A stretch of DNA of 64,000 bases from a candidate division WOR-3 bacterium (GTDB lineage: Bacteria; Hydrothermota; Tepidihabitantia; Tepidihabitantales; Tepidihabitantaceae): positions 571,538 to 635,537 of the forward strand of contig JBDRTY010000001.1 of NCBI GenBank assembly GCA_039801085.1. Direction: 5' to 3'. Position 1 is the first letter of the stretch. The number at the start of each line of letters is the position of its first letter. The notes beneath the pieces are model-generated. The model was not told the origin of the DNA. It made no database searches and saw only the letters and a program-made list of their open reading frames with translations. Below are positions 26,905 to 35,263 of the stretch, in pieces. The position numbers were made by a program, and so were the translations under genes.

Positions 26905-28020
26905 ATGAAGCGCAGAGTCTACTGGCTGCTGGTGCCGGTTGTCTTCAGTCTGGTATCAGCGAGCCAGAATCCGGGCGCGGTCTTTCTCATCATCTGGCCC
27001 GCTGCCCGTCCGACATCTCTTGCCGGTGCATTCACCGCCATCAGCGATGACGCCTCCGGTCTTTATTACAACCCCGGCGGGATGGCATTTCTCAACGGCA
27101 CTAATGCCACCCTGATGCACTGCAACTGGCTGCCCGGCCTCTGGCCCGGAATGTACTATGAGTATGCCGGAGTGGCACACAACTTTCCGGGTAAGGGTAC
27201 TGCGGGCTTCAATTTCATCTATCTCACCACCGGCGAGACCGATGTGATCAACGAGCGGGGTGAGTTTCTGGGCAGGTATACGACTTTTGACCTTGCGCCG
27301 ACACTCGGTTACGCCTTCCCGGTACTGCCCAATCTGGGCGTGGGCATCTCTGCCAAACTGATTTATTCCTTTCTGGTGCCGGACTGGGTATGGAAGGTGA
27401 TGCCGGAACTGGGGATTGAGGCAGGAGGTACCGGGATCAGCTGGGCATTTGATGCCGGGGTGCTTTACAAACCGGTTCATTTTCTCAATGTCGGAGCGTC
27501 TTTCGCAAACCTCGGACCCAACATCTCCTACACCTCCTCCGGCGAATCGGATCCGCTGCCCCGGATGCTGCGGGTCGGACTGGCTTATTATCCGCTCAAG
27601 CGGGATATGTTTTCGGTGGCAATCACCCCGGAAATCACGAAACTCATGGTGGGAATCTTCTCCGACTCCACCAAGAGCTTCGGTCAGCAGTTTGCAGCTG
27701 AATGGCGCGACGCCTGGAAGAGTCTGGGGCTGGAAGCCGGGGTGAATCTGGATGTGGTTGCCGCCTTTCTCCGGCTCGGCTATTTCGAAGATGTTACCGC
27801 CCAGCGCGGCGGACTGGTTTTTGAAAAGGATGGCCAGACCTATCACTACAGCGTCCAGGACCTCCTGACCCGGCGCGGGCTCGGCTCATTCAAATCACTC
27901 GGCTGGACCTTTGGTGCCGGCATCCGGTTTCAGCGCTTCCAGTTTGACATCGGGGTTGATCAGTTCATCTACGACTTCTCCACCTCCAACTACAAGTTTT
28001 CATTCTCCTACCAGTTTTAG
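26905..28020 (+). CDS. porV: PorV/PorQ-family outer-membrane protein
   Basis: This 371-residue barrel has a signal peptide and the family start R-P-T-S-L-A-G-A-F-T-A-I-S-D-D-A-S-G-L-Y-Y-N-P-G-G-M-A. A FadL-like barrel with strands such as FNFIYLTTGETDVI and a terminal F-S-F-S-Y-Q-F follow. In T9SS, PorV binds cargo sorting domains at the translocon and carries them to PorU. Position immediately after the PorU-like gene supports this role. A general PorV/UPF0164 barrel of other function cannot be excluded. Confidence 0.8.
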   Translation: MKRRVYWLLVPVVFSLVSASQNPGAVFLIIWPAARPTSLAGAFTAISDDASGLYYNPGGMAFLNGTNATLMHCNWLPGLWPGMYYEYAGVAHNFPGKGTAGFNFIYLTTGETDVINERGEFLGRYTTFDLAPTLGYAFPVLPNLGVGISAKLIYSFLVPDWVWKVMPELGIEAGGTGISWAFDAGVLYKPVHFLNVGASFANLGPNISYTSSGESDPLPRMLRVGLAYYPLKRDMFSVAITPEITKLMVGIFSDSTKSFGQQFAAEWRDAWKSLGLEAGVNLDVVAAFLRLGYFEDVTAQRGGLVFEKDGQTYHYSVQDLLTRRGLGSFKSLGWTFGAGIRFQRFQFDIGVDQFIYDFSTSNYKFSFSYQF

Positions 28021-28055
28021 TGCGGATACAACTGCGCTCCTCCTGAAATCCGGAC

Positions 28056-29357
28056 ATGGCAAATCTGACAATTGTCGGGACGCAGTGGGGTGATGAGGGC
28101 AAGGGTAAAATTGTTGATCTGCTTGCCCGGACCGCACAGCTGGTGGTCCGGTTCCAGGGCGGTCCGAATGCGGGTCATACGGTCTGTTCGCCCCGGGGCA
28201 GATTCACATTTCATCAGGTGCCCTCCGGGATCCTCTATGCCCGGACCCGCTGTGTCATCGGGCTGGGCTGTGTCCTTGACCCCTTCCGGCTCAACGAGGA
28301 GCTGGACGAAATTGAGAAAAACGGGATCCGGGTGGAAAAACGGCTGTTCATTGACCGCCGGACCCATCTGATTCTGCCCTATCACCGGGTCCTGGACCGG
28401 CTGCAGGAAGAACAGCTGGCAGACCGCAGAATCGGCACTACCGGCAGAGGCATCGGACCGGCATACGGAGACAAATACTCCCGGATCGGCATCCGTGCCG
28501 GTGACCTGCTCAATGAGGACCGGTTTGAGGAGAAACTCCGGCGCAATCTGGCAGCTGCCAACTTCCGGCTGATGGAGATTTACAAGGCAGAACCGCTGAA
28601 CTTCAAGCAGGTCTTCACCGAATACTGGGAGGCGACCCGCGGGTTGACACCGATGATTGTTGACGGCACCCTGCTGATTGAGCAGATGCTGCGACAGGAC
28701 CGGCGGGTGCTGTTTGAGGGTGCCCAGGGCACCCATCTGGACATTGACCTCGGCTCCTATCCCTATGTTACCACCTCCTCAACCGTGGTTGCGGGTGCGG
28801 CGCTGGGCAGTGGTATCAGCCCGTTCTGGCTGGAGGAGGCGGTCGGGGTTGCCAAGGCTTACACCACCCGGGTGGGTGCGGGTCCGTTTCCGACCGAACT
28901 GCAGGAAAAGGAAGGGGAACAACTGCGGGAGCTGGGAGCGGAATACGGTGCCACCACCGGCAGACCCCGGCGCTGCGGCTGGTTTGATGCCGGACTGGTC
29001 CGGGCAGCGGTGCGCTACAACCGGCTCAATGCGCTGGTCATTACCAAACTTGATGTCCTGGACTCCCTGCCGGAAATCAGAATCGGCACCGGCTACCGGT
29101 ATCAGGGGAAAAGGGTCCGGGAGTTTGATCCGTTTCTGGCAGACGGGCTTGAACCCGAGTTGATCACCCTGCCCGGCTGGTGCGAGCCGACTTCGGGCTG
29201 CCGGCGCTATGGTGACCTGCCGGTCCGGGCAAAAAAGTACATTGAAAAGATTGCTCAGCTTGTGGACTGTCCGGTGGCGATGGTCTCGGTCGGCTCCGGA
29301 AGGGAGCAGACGGTAATCGTGGATGCAAGGAGGCTCAGATGGCTGAAATCCGGCTGA
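28056..29357 (+). CDS. purA: adenylosuccinate synthetase
   Basis: This 433-residue enzyme joins IMP and aspartate with GTP in AMP synthesis. It begins with GTQWGDEGKGKIVD and has the IMP/GTP motifs GGPNAGHTV, GTTGRGIGPAY, FEGAQGTHLDID and TGRPRRCGWFDA. Full length. There is no clear Shine-Dalgarno. It lies 35 nt after porV and its last 19 nt overlap hypB. Confidence 0.97.
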   Translation: MANLTIVGTQWGDEGKGKIVDLLARTAQLVVRFQGGPNAGHTVCSPRGRFTFHQVPSGILYARTRCVIGLGCVLDPFRLNEELDEIEKNGIRVEKRLFIDRRTHLILPYHRVLDRLQEEQLADRRIGTTGRGIGPAYGDKYSRIGIRAGDLLNEDRFEEKLRRNLAAANFRLMEIYKAEPLNFKQVFTEYWEATRGLTPMIVDGTLLIEQMLRQDRRVLFEGAQGTHLDIDLGSYPYVTTSSTVVAGAALGSGISPFWLEEAVGVAKAYTTRVGAGPFPTELQEKEGEQLRELGAEYGATTGRPRRCGWFDAGLVRAAVRYNRLNALVITKLDVLDSLPEIRIGTGYRYQGKRVREFDPFLADGLEPELITLPGWCEPTSGCRRYGDLPVRAKKYIEKIAQLVDCPVAMVSVGSGREQTVIVDARRLRWLKSG

Positions 29358-30019
29358 TGCAGCCGATTCTGGCGTCAAACGACGCCCTGGCAGAAAAGCA
29401 GCTCGGTTTGCTCAACCGGCACCGGGTTTTAAGCATCAACATCATGTCCGGACCGGGTGCGGGCAAGACCAGCCTGATTGAGAGGACCGTTCAGGCGCTC
29501 AAGGACCGCTACCGGCTCTGGGTGATTGAGGGTGATATTCAGGGGGATCTGGATGCACAGCGGGTGGTGGCGCAGGGTGTGGGCTGCACCCAGCTCAATA
29601 CTCAGGGCGCCTGCCATCTTGACGGGATGATGCTTGAACCGGTGTTTGCCCGGCTGGAGCTGGAGGGACTTGACCTGCTCATCATTGAAAATGTGGGCAA
29701 CCTGGTCTGTCCGGCAGAGTTCCGCCTGCCTGCCCATTACAATGTTACGATCATTTCCACGCCGGAGGGCAGTGACAAACCGGAGAAATACCCGCTGATG
29801 TTCTCAAAATCGGATGTGATTATCATCAACAAGATTGACCTCCTGCCTTATGTTGACTTCAGCATTGAGCGCTTCAGCCGGGCGGTGCGGAAACTCAAGC
29901 CCAGGGTGCCGATTATCCGGCTTTCCTGCCGCACCGGTGAAGGGCTGAAGGCGTGGTTTGACTGGCTGGAGGGGACGCTGAAAAAGTTCAGAAGGAAAAC
30001 CACCAGCAAGGGGAAATAG
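29339..30019 (+). CDS. hypB: hydrogenase nickel incorporation GTPase HypB
   Basis: This 226-residue SIMIBI GTPase delivers nickel to [NiFe]-hydrogenase. It has the P-loop MSGPGAGKTSLIE, the switch segments IEGDIQGDLDAQR and TQGACHLDG, the metal-site motif IENVGNLVCPAEF and the guanine motif INKIDLL. The N-terminal His-rich stretch of some HypB proteins is absent. No other hyp gene or hydrogenase is in the window, so the client is elsewhere. It overlaps purA by 19 nt. Confidence 0.95.
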   Translation: MAEIRLMQPILASNDALAEKQLGLLNRHRVLSINIMSGPGAGKTSLIERTVQALKDRYRLWVIEGDIQGDLDAQRVVAQGVGCTQLNTQGACHLDGMMLEPVFARLELEGLDLLIIENVGNLVCPAEFRLPAHYNVTIISTPEGSDKPEKYPLMFSKSDVIIINKIDLLPYVDFSIERFSRAVRKLKPRVPIIRLSCRTGEGLKAWFDWLEGTLKKFRRKTTSKGK

Positions 30020-30021
30020 CC

Positions 30022-30501
30022 ATGCCGGAAATTGACCCTCGTACCGCCATGAACCTGGCGATTGAGCAGGCACTGCGGGCGATTGAGAACGGACAGGCAC
30101 CGTTCGGCTGTGTGCTGGTTAAAGACGGCAGAGTTATTGCCCGTGCCCACAACACCGTCTGGCAGGACACCGACCCGACCGCCCATGCGGAGATCAATGC
30201 GCTCCGGACCGCCTGCCAGCAGCTCAGAACGATTGATCTCTCGGGTGCTGAACTCTACACCACCTGCGAACCCTGTCCGATGTGCTATACTGCGGCACAC
30301 TGGGCGCGGATCAGCCGGGTCATCTTCGGTGCCCGGATTGAGGATGCCCGGAATGCCGGATTCAACGAACTGCCGGTTCCCAGCGAGACACTTAACCGGT
30401 ATAACCCGGCTCCGCCCGAACTTGTTCCCGGTTTCATGGCAGAGGAGTGCCGGCGCCTGTTTGAACTCTGGAAACAGCTCGGAGCGGGCAGACCCTATTA
30501 G
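30022..30501 (+). CDS. nucleoside/guanine deaminase (CDA superfamily)
   Basis: This 159-residue zinc deaminase has the motifs THAEI-type PTAHAEINALR and TTCEPCPMCYTAAHWARI. The segments APFGCVLVKDGRVIARAHN and the distal R-N-A-G-F-N-E-L are more like guanine deaminase (GuaD) than tRNA deaminase TadA. It probably acts in purine salvage or degradation. It sits 2 nt after hypB and 2 nt before the first KOR cluster. Confidence 0.85.
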   Translation: MPEIDPRTAMNLAIEQALRAIENGQAPFGCVLVKDGRVIARAHNTVWQDTDPTAHAEINALRTACQQLRTIDLSGAELYTTCEPCPMCYTAAHWARISRVIFGARIEDARNAGFNELPVPSETLNRYNPAPPELVPGFMAEECRRLFELWKQLGAGRPY

Positions 30502-30503
30502 CA

Positions 30504-30752
30504 ATGAAGAAGTTTCTCCTTGAAGAACCGGTGGAGGTCACAGGACCTAAAGGGCATAAGCACCGCTTAATCAAACACTTCTGCAAGGGATGCAGAATCT
30601 GCGTTAACTTCTGTCCGACTCAGACCCTGGGGCTGGATGAGCGGTTCCGGATTACGGTTCTTTATCCGGAGCGGTGTATCGGCTGCCGGATGTGTGAACT
30701 CCGCTGTCCGGACCTGGCGATCTTTGTTACACCGGCGGAGAGGAAGCGATGA
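30504..30752 (+). CDS. korD: 2-oxoacid:ferredoxin oxidoreductase, delta (ferredoxin) subunit, cluster 1
   Basis: This 82-residue protein has two [4Fe-4S] motifs, CKGCRICVNFCP and CIGCRMCELRCP. It is the electron-carrying subunit of the four-part oxidoreductase encoded here in the order delta-alpha-beta-gamma, with 4-nt overlaps between genes. Confidence 0.93.
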   Translation: MKKFLLEEPVEVTGPKGHKHRLIKHFCKGCRICVNFCPTQTLGLDERFRITVLYPERCIGCRMCELRCPDLAIFVTPAERKR

Positions 30753-31855
30753 GACAGCTTCTGTCCGGGAATGAAGCCTGTGCCATCGGTGCGCTCCGTG
30801 CCGGGGTGCGCTTCTTTGCCGGTTATCCGATCACTCCGTCAACTGAGATTGCTGAATACCTGGCGCGGGAACTGCCCAAGGTCGGCGGCACCTTCATCCA
30901 GATGGAGGATGAGATCGGCTCGATCTGCTGTATGAACGGTGCAACCGCTGCCGGCCTGAAGGCGATGACCGCAACTTCAGGTCCGGGTTTTTCCCTGATG
31001 CAGGAGGGGATCGGCTACTCGGTGATGGCAGAACTGCCCTGCATCATCGTCAATGTGATGCGCGGCGGACCGGCAACCGGCACTCCGACCCGCACCTCGC
31101 AGGCGGATGTGATGCAGGCACGCTACGGCACCCATGGCGATCATCCGATCGTTGCCCTCTGTCCCTGGAGTGTTCGCGAATGCTTTGACCTGACGGTTGA
31201 GGCGGTCAACATCTCGGAACGGCTCCGGGTTCCGGTGATTGTCCTGATGGATGAGATCGTGGGGCATATGCGCGAGGTGGTGGAACTGCCGGAGGAGGTG
31301 AAACTGTGGCAGCCGGCAAAACCGAAACCACCCCGGGAAGATTATTACCATTATGATGACACCAACAACTATGATGCTCCGATTGCCAGCTTCGGCGAGG
31401 GCTACCGGATTCACCTCACCGGTCTGACCCACCGCAAGGACGGCTTTCCCACTGACGAGCCCGAGATCATCAAGTGGAACCTGGACCGGCTCCGGGCAAA
31501 GATTGAGGACAACCGGAGCTGGCTCTGGGATCTGGACTATCAGGACCTCGGTGCCGAGACGGTGATTGTCTGCTATGGCAGTGCTGCCCGTTCTGCGATG
31601 GAGGCAAAGCATCAGGTTGAGCTCAAGACCGGCAGGCGGATTGGCATCCTGCGCCTGCGCATGCTCTGGCCCTTTCCGAGCCAGCGGCTGATCGGCCTGC
31701 TCCGCTCGGCGCGGCGGGTGATCGTGCCCGAGATGAACCAGGGTCAGCTCTACCGTGAGGTCGAGCGGACGGTCAACCTCAATGTGCCGGTGGTTTCGGT
31801 CCAGCGCTATGACGGGGAGATGCTCACCCCGGAGGAGATCATTGCGGCGATATGA
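30749..31855 (+). CDS. korA: 2-oxoacid:ferredoxin oxidoreductase, alpha subunit, cluster 1
   Basis: This 368-residue subunit carries the substrate/CoA-side signature FAGYPITPSTEIAEYLAREL and TATSGPGFSLMQEGIGY. The C-terminal domain has ILRLRMLWPFPSQRLI and IVPEMNQGQLYREVER. It forms the TPP-dependent enzyme with beta and gamma, oxidising a 2-oxoacid to its CoA ester and reducing ferredoxin. Architecture is of the 2-oxoglutarate (KorAB) type, but the exact substrate is not proven by sequence. Confidence 0.93.
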   Translation: MRQLLSGNEACAIGALRAGVRFFAGYPITPSTEIAEYLARELPKVGGTFIQMEDEIGSICCMNGATAAGLKAMTATSGPGFSLMQEGIGYSVMAELPCIIVNVMRGGPATGTPTRTSQADVMQARYGTHGDHPIVALCPWSVRECFDLTVEAVNISERLRVPVIVLMDEIVGHMREVVELPEEVKLWQPAKPKPPREDYYHYDDTNNYDAPIASFGEGYRIHLTGLTHRKDGFPTDEPEIIKWNLDRLRAKIEDNRSWLWDLDYQDLGAETVIVCYGSAARSAMEAKHQVELKTGRRIGILRLRMLWPFPSQRLIGLLRSARRVIVPEMNQGQLYREVERTVNLNVPVVSVQRYDGEMLTPEEIIAAI

Positions 31856-32676
31856 TTGACATCACTGCGGACCGGTTTCTCAACTTCTTCCGCCTGGATG
31901 AGCGGTTTCCCCATATTCTCTGTCCGGGCTGCGGGATCGGTACGATCATGGGCACGATGGTCCGGGCGTTTATTGACCTCGGCATCAGCCAGGATGAGCT
32001 GTGCGTCATCTCCGGGATCGGCTGTTCCTCCCGGGTTCCGGGCTATCTCGACTGCGACACCTTCCACACCCTGCACGGCAGAGCCCTGCCGGCTGCGACC
32101 GGGGTCAAGCTGGCAAAGCCCGAGCTCAAGGTGGTGGTGATCGGCGGTGATGGCGACATCATGGCGATCGGCGGCAACCACTTCATCCACACCGCCCGGC
32201 GCAACCTGGACATCACCGTCATCGTCGTCAACAACTTCACCTACGGCATGACCGGCGGTCAGTATTCACCCACCACCCCGACCCATGAAAAGGCATCAAC
32301 CGCACCCTTCGGTAATGTCGAGCGCTCCTTTGATGTCTGCTTCATCGCCAAAGCGGCCGGGGCGATGTTTGTTGCCCGCAGCACCACCTTCCATGTTGCC
32401 CACCTCAAGAAGATGATCGAGCTGGCGCTCAACAAGAAGGGGTTCAGCGTCGTTGAGGTCATCTCCCAGTGTCCGACCTTCTACGGGAGATATCAGGGCA
32501 TCGGCGATGCGGTCAAGATGCTCGAGTGGCTCAAGAGCCGTTCGGTTGATGTCAGCAGGGTTGCCGACCCCTGGCAGGTCAGGGACAAGTTCGTCATCGG
32601 CGTCCTCCATGACCAGGAGGAGGTTCCGCCCTATACCGAGCTTTACCAGTCGGTCCGGGAAAGGGCAAAGGAATGA
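31852..32676 (+). CDS. korB: 2-oxoacid:ferredoxin oxidoreductase, beta (TPP) subunit, cluster 1
   Basis: This 274-residue TPP-binding subunit has the cluster-binding CPGCGIGT, the glycine-rich HGRALPAATGVKLA and the TPP/Mg motif GGDGDIMAIGGNHF ... VVNNFTYGMTGGQ. Overlaps korA and korC by 4 nt each. Confidence 0.95.
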   Translation: MIDITADRFLNFFRLDERFPHILCPGCGIGTIMGTMVRAFIDLGISQDELCVISGIGCSSRVPGYLDCDTFHTLHGRALPAATGVKLAKPELKVVVIGGDGDIMAIGGNHFIHTARRNLDITVIVVNNFTYGMTGGQYSPTTPTHEKASTAPFGNVERSFDVCFIAKAAGAMFVARSTTFHVAHLKKMIELALNKKGFSVVEVISQCPTFYGRYQGIGDAVKMLEWLKSRSVDVSRVADPWQVRDKFVIGVLHDQEEVPPYTELYQSVRERAKE

Positions 32677-33224
32677 AGAAGTTTGAAATCCGGCTTGCCG
32701 GCACTGGCGGACAGGGGGTGATACTGGCGAGCGTGATTCTGGCGGAGGCGGCCGGGGTTTATGAAGGCTGGTATGCGGTCCAGACCCAGAGCTACGGACC
32801 GGAAGCCCGGGGCGGGGCGTCGCGCGCGGATGTCATCATCTCCGATCAGCCGATCCTCTATCCCAAATGCCGGAAACTGGACCTGCTCGTCGGCTTGAGC
32901 CAGCAGGCGATTGACAAATACCTCCCGGACCTCAAAATCCGCGGCCTAGCGGTCATTGACGAATTCTATGTCCGGGAATGTCCCCATCCCCAGACCCTGT
33001 GTCTGCCCCTCTCCCGGACCGCCCGGGAAAAACTGGGCAGGGAACTGTTCACCAACATCCTTACCCTCGGTGCGATTGCGAAAATCACCGGACTGGTCAG
33101 CCTCGAATCGCTCAAAAAGGCGGTCGCCACCCGGGTGCCGAAACAGTTTCTCGACTTCAACACCAGAGCGCTCGAGGCGGGCTGGGAACTGGGGGGAGGG
33201 GTCGGACATCAGACCCGAATCTGA
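32673..33224 (+). CDS. korC: 2-oxoacid:ferredoxin oxidoreductase, gamma subunit, cluster 1
   Basis: This 183-residue subunit has the family start LAGTGGQGVILASVILAEAA and YGPEARGGASRADVIIS. It ends the operon; a convergent DUF262 gene follows after 136 nt that contain inverted repeats. Confidence 0.93.
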   Translation: MKKFEIRLAGTGGQGVILASVILAEAAGVYEGWYAVQTQSYGPEARGGASRADVIISDQPILYPKCRKLDLLVGLSQQAIDKYLPDLKIRGLAVIDEFYVRECPHPQTLCLPLSRTAREKLGRELFTNILTLGAIAKITGLVSLESLKKAVATRVPKQFLDFNTRALEAGWELGGGVGHQTRI

Positions 33225-33259
33225 ACAGCGATAGCTAAATAATAAATATATGTTACGTT

Positions 33260-33338
33260 GAAGAGCGAGGATTTCAGATTGTCCCAGCAAATCAGGCACT
33301 TGGCTTCGCTTAGTGCCTAAATGAAGATTTAGCTCTTC
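33260..33338 (+). repeat. nested inverted repeats between convergent genes
   Basis: An outer pair GAAGAGC/GCTCTTC (33260-33266 with 33332-33338) encloses an inner hairpin AGGCACT/AGTGCCT (33294-33300 with 33312-33318). It lies between the ends of korC and the DUF262 gene and may act as a bidirectional terminator. No T-run directly follows either arm, so its role is uncertain. Confidence 0.45.
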
Positions 33339-33360
33339 AGATCCATATGGGTAGTATCGG

Positions 33361-34953
33361 CTAGATTGCGGTTCGCCTTTTAATTTCAGCCAGGATGGTA
33401 TTTTTTCTTTTATCCATGAAGCTCTGAATGTTGTCGTTGAGTAAATCGGATAATGCGTCCCTTGGTATGAGATGCGATTCGAGGATTTGGACTAGCCGGT
33501 CTTCTCCAAGTAAATTCAGCTTCTCACCGAAGTATTCTGATGGCTTTTTATTTATTTTGTGTCTATTGTCAGCAATGAGCGTTCGGTTTGCTATTCTGCT
33601 CTCTCCATATACTGATTTTGGGAAGATATGATCGTCTTCCACTTTATCTGGTTCAAAGTGCGGTCTCTGTCCGGAGTGAAAATCAAGGGCACCTTTCAGA
33701 ATTACCAGATTCATGATGCCCCTGTAGATTGCGGAAGATTGTTTATCTGTATCTATTTCGACAGTTCTAATGTCAAATTTACGCAAAGCTTCGGGGACGT
33801 TGTTGTTATCATTAAACCAGTTCTGCATATTGATATAATCCTGATGAGAGGTAGTATCAACAGCCTGATCATATCTGTTGTCAAATACCGATATCCAGTA
33901 CCATTTGTCAATCTTTTCATAATCGGGCATTGCGTTATGACGCTGGGGATGAACCTTACTACAATAATAAAGTATTCCAGCGAGAGGCACGATCATGGTA
34001 GTATAAGGTGCCCATTTATTGAAATTTATAATGCCGTAATCATTCTTCATTCTGTTGTAAGCCTTGTTAAGATAATCGCATGCCGTACGCCAGTCGCTTT
34101 CGAAGTTTTGGGGGGCAAGTTCCAGCAGATTCCTGCGCTTCAATTCAAGATTTCTTATCAGCGCGACAACTTTTAATATGTATTCCTCAGGTATGATTCG
34201 GGCAAACTCGTATTTGCTTTTGGCATCTTCCAGCATATCCCGCAGTTTAATATTATACTTGTATAACCGGGCGGTAAGGAGTTCAAAGATAGAGAGTGGG
34301 ACTCCGGTTCGATTTATACGTTCAAAAGTTTCGGCAATCCACTCGAGATCAACAGATACCTGAGGTGGTTCTATAGTGTAAATTTCTCGATTAACAAAGT
34401 TATTGACGAGGTTTATTATTTTCCCTAAAGCTTCGTTGTCAAATCTCATATTATAGATTTTTTGGGTCAAACTTCCAATATCAAAATAACCTCTTTGAAA
34501 GAGTAACGTAAATGGAATGATATAATCGTTTTGAATCCTTCGTCTGTTGGCACTAACCGCCGCAATCACGGCATCATTCCAGTCTCCGGCAAGGGCTTTT
34601 CCCAAGTCAAGGTAGAAACGATAAGGATTCTTTCTTCCTTTTAGTGGCAGGTCAGGTCCATGTAAAGCGTAGAACAATGCTGTGGTTCGCTGTTGACCGT
34701 CTAAAATTACAGTAACCGTAGTGGCGATTCTTGCATCATTATTTACTTCTCTAACCCCCTCAATCAGCCGGAGCCTAAACGGAGAATCTTCTGTGCTTAA
34801 TCTTATAACTAGCATGGTACCAATATGATAACCACCAATAACCGAAACCAGGAGTTCCCTAATATCCTCAGGTTCCCAGATGAAACTTCTTTGAAATTCG
34901 GGAATTACAACTTCGCCATTGTATACCCTGCTCATCAGTTCACTAATTCTCAT
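33361..34953 (-). CDS. DUF262 domain protein (GmrSD-like)
   Basis: This 530-residue protein has an N-terminal DUF262 domain with VVIPEFQRSFIWEPEDI and the nucleotide-handling motif ILDGQQRTTALF. A C-terminal HNH-like DUF1524-type region (about residues 435-490) carries DDHIFPKSVYG and NRTLIADNRHK. Proteins of this type include the GmrSD restriction enzymes against modified phage DNA and BrxU. The start at 34953 has AGGAGG upstream. Base composition is clearly more AT-rich than its neighbours, with many A/T-ending codons, suggesting acquisition by transfer. It is a stand-alone candidate defence gene; target unknown. Confidence 0.85.
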   Translation of the reverse strand: MRISELMSRVYNGEVVIPEFQRSFIWEPEDIRELLVSVIGGYHIGTMLVIRLSTEDSPFRLRLIEGVREVNNDARIATTVTVILDGQQRTTALFYALHGPDLPLKGRKNPYRFYLDLGKALAGDWNDAVIAAVSANRRRIQNDYIIPFTLLFQRGYFDIGSLTQKIYNMRFDNEALGKIINLVNNFVNREIYTIEPPQVSVDLEWIAETFERINRTGVPLSIFELLTARLYKYNIKLRDMLEDAKSKYEFARIIPEEYILKVVALIRNLELKRRNLLELAPQNFESDWRTACDYLNKAYNRMKNDYGIINFNKWAPYTTMIVPLAGILYYCSKVHPQRHNAMPDYEKIDKWYWISVFDNRYDQAVDTTSHQDYINMQNWFNDNNNVPEALRKFDIRTVEIDTDKQSSAIYRGIMNLVILKGALDFHSGQRPHFEPDKVEDDHIFPKSVYGESRIANRTLIADNRHKINKKPSEYFGEKLNLLGEDRLVQILESHLIPRDALSDLLNDNIQSFMDKRKNTILAEIKRRTAI

Positions 34954-34984
34954 TTTATCCTCCTGTGGATTATATTTTACCTTA

Positions 34985-35012
34985 ATCATAAAACTGAGAT
35001 TTTATATGTCAA
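34985..35012 (-). promoter_or_regulatory. promoter of the DUF262 gene
   Basis: On the minus strand, TTGACA (35007-35012), 16 nt, TATGAT (34985-34990), about 32 nt upstream of the start codon. Confidence 0.65.
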
Positions 35013-35150
35013 AGATTTTATTATATCGCAGTTGCGGTATTTATAATTAGAGTCCAAAAACCCGGGAAATTCACAGTTTTTGTTGAGTTGGGTTGGAGGT
35101 TTTTGTTTTAAGTTTCTGTTTTGCAAATTGTTAGGAAAATTGGGCATTGC

Positions 35151-35210
35151 AATTTTGCCGGTACCGTCCGGGCAGTTCCCCCCACCGTGCCGGTCTGGTT
35201 TGGCAAAATT
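35151..35210. repeat. imperfect palindrome in a gene-free stretch
   Basis: AATTTTGCC (35151-35159) is exactly complementary to GGCAAAATT (35202-35210). Shorter complementary pieces lie inside, including CCGGGCA against TGCCGG with a bulge. The gap 34954-35263 holds this element, the DUF262 promoter and the subtilase terminator; I see no gene in it. It could be a small structured RNA or the remnant of a small repeat element. Confidence 0.4.
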
Positions 35211-35246
35211 AAAAGGGCTGGAGTCAGCATCGCTGATCCAGCCCTT
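35203..35246 (-). terminator. rho-independent terminator of the subtilase gene
   Basis: A stem of about 15 bp with one bulged base (35213-35222 with 35237-35246, plus inner TCAGC/GCTGA) is followed in minus-strand reading by TTTTAATTTT. It lies 18 nt after the stop codon. Confidence 0.85.
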
Positions 35247-35263
35247 ACTGAATAAGGCTCGGT

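Noticed and set aside
26956-27846. Minus-strand open frame of 296 codons opposite porV
   Set aside because: The composition is that of an antisense shadow and the plus-strand barrel is clearly real.
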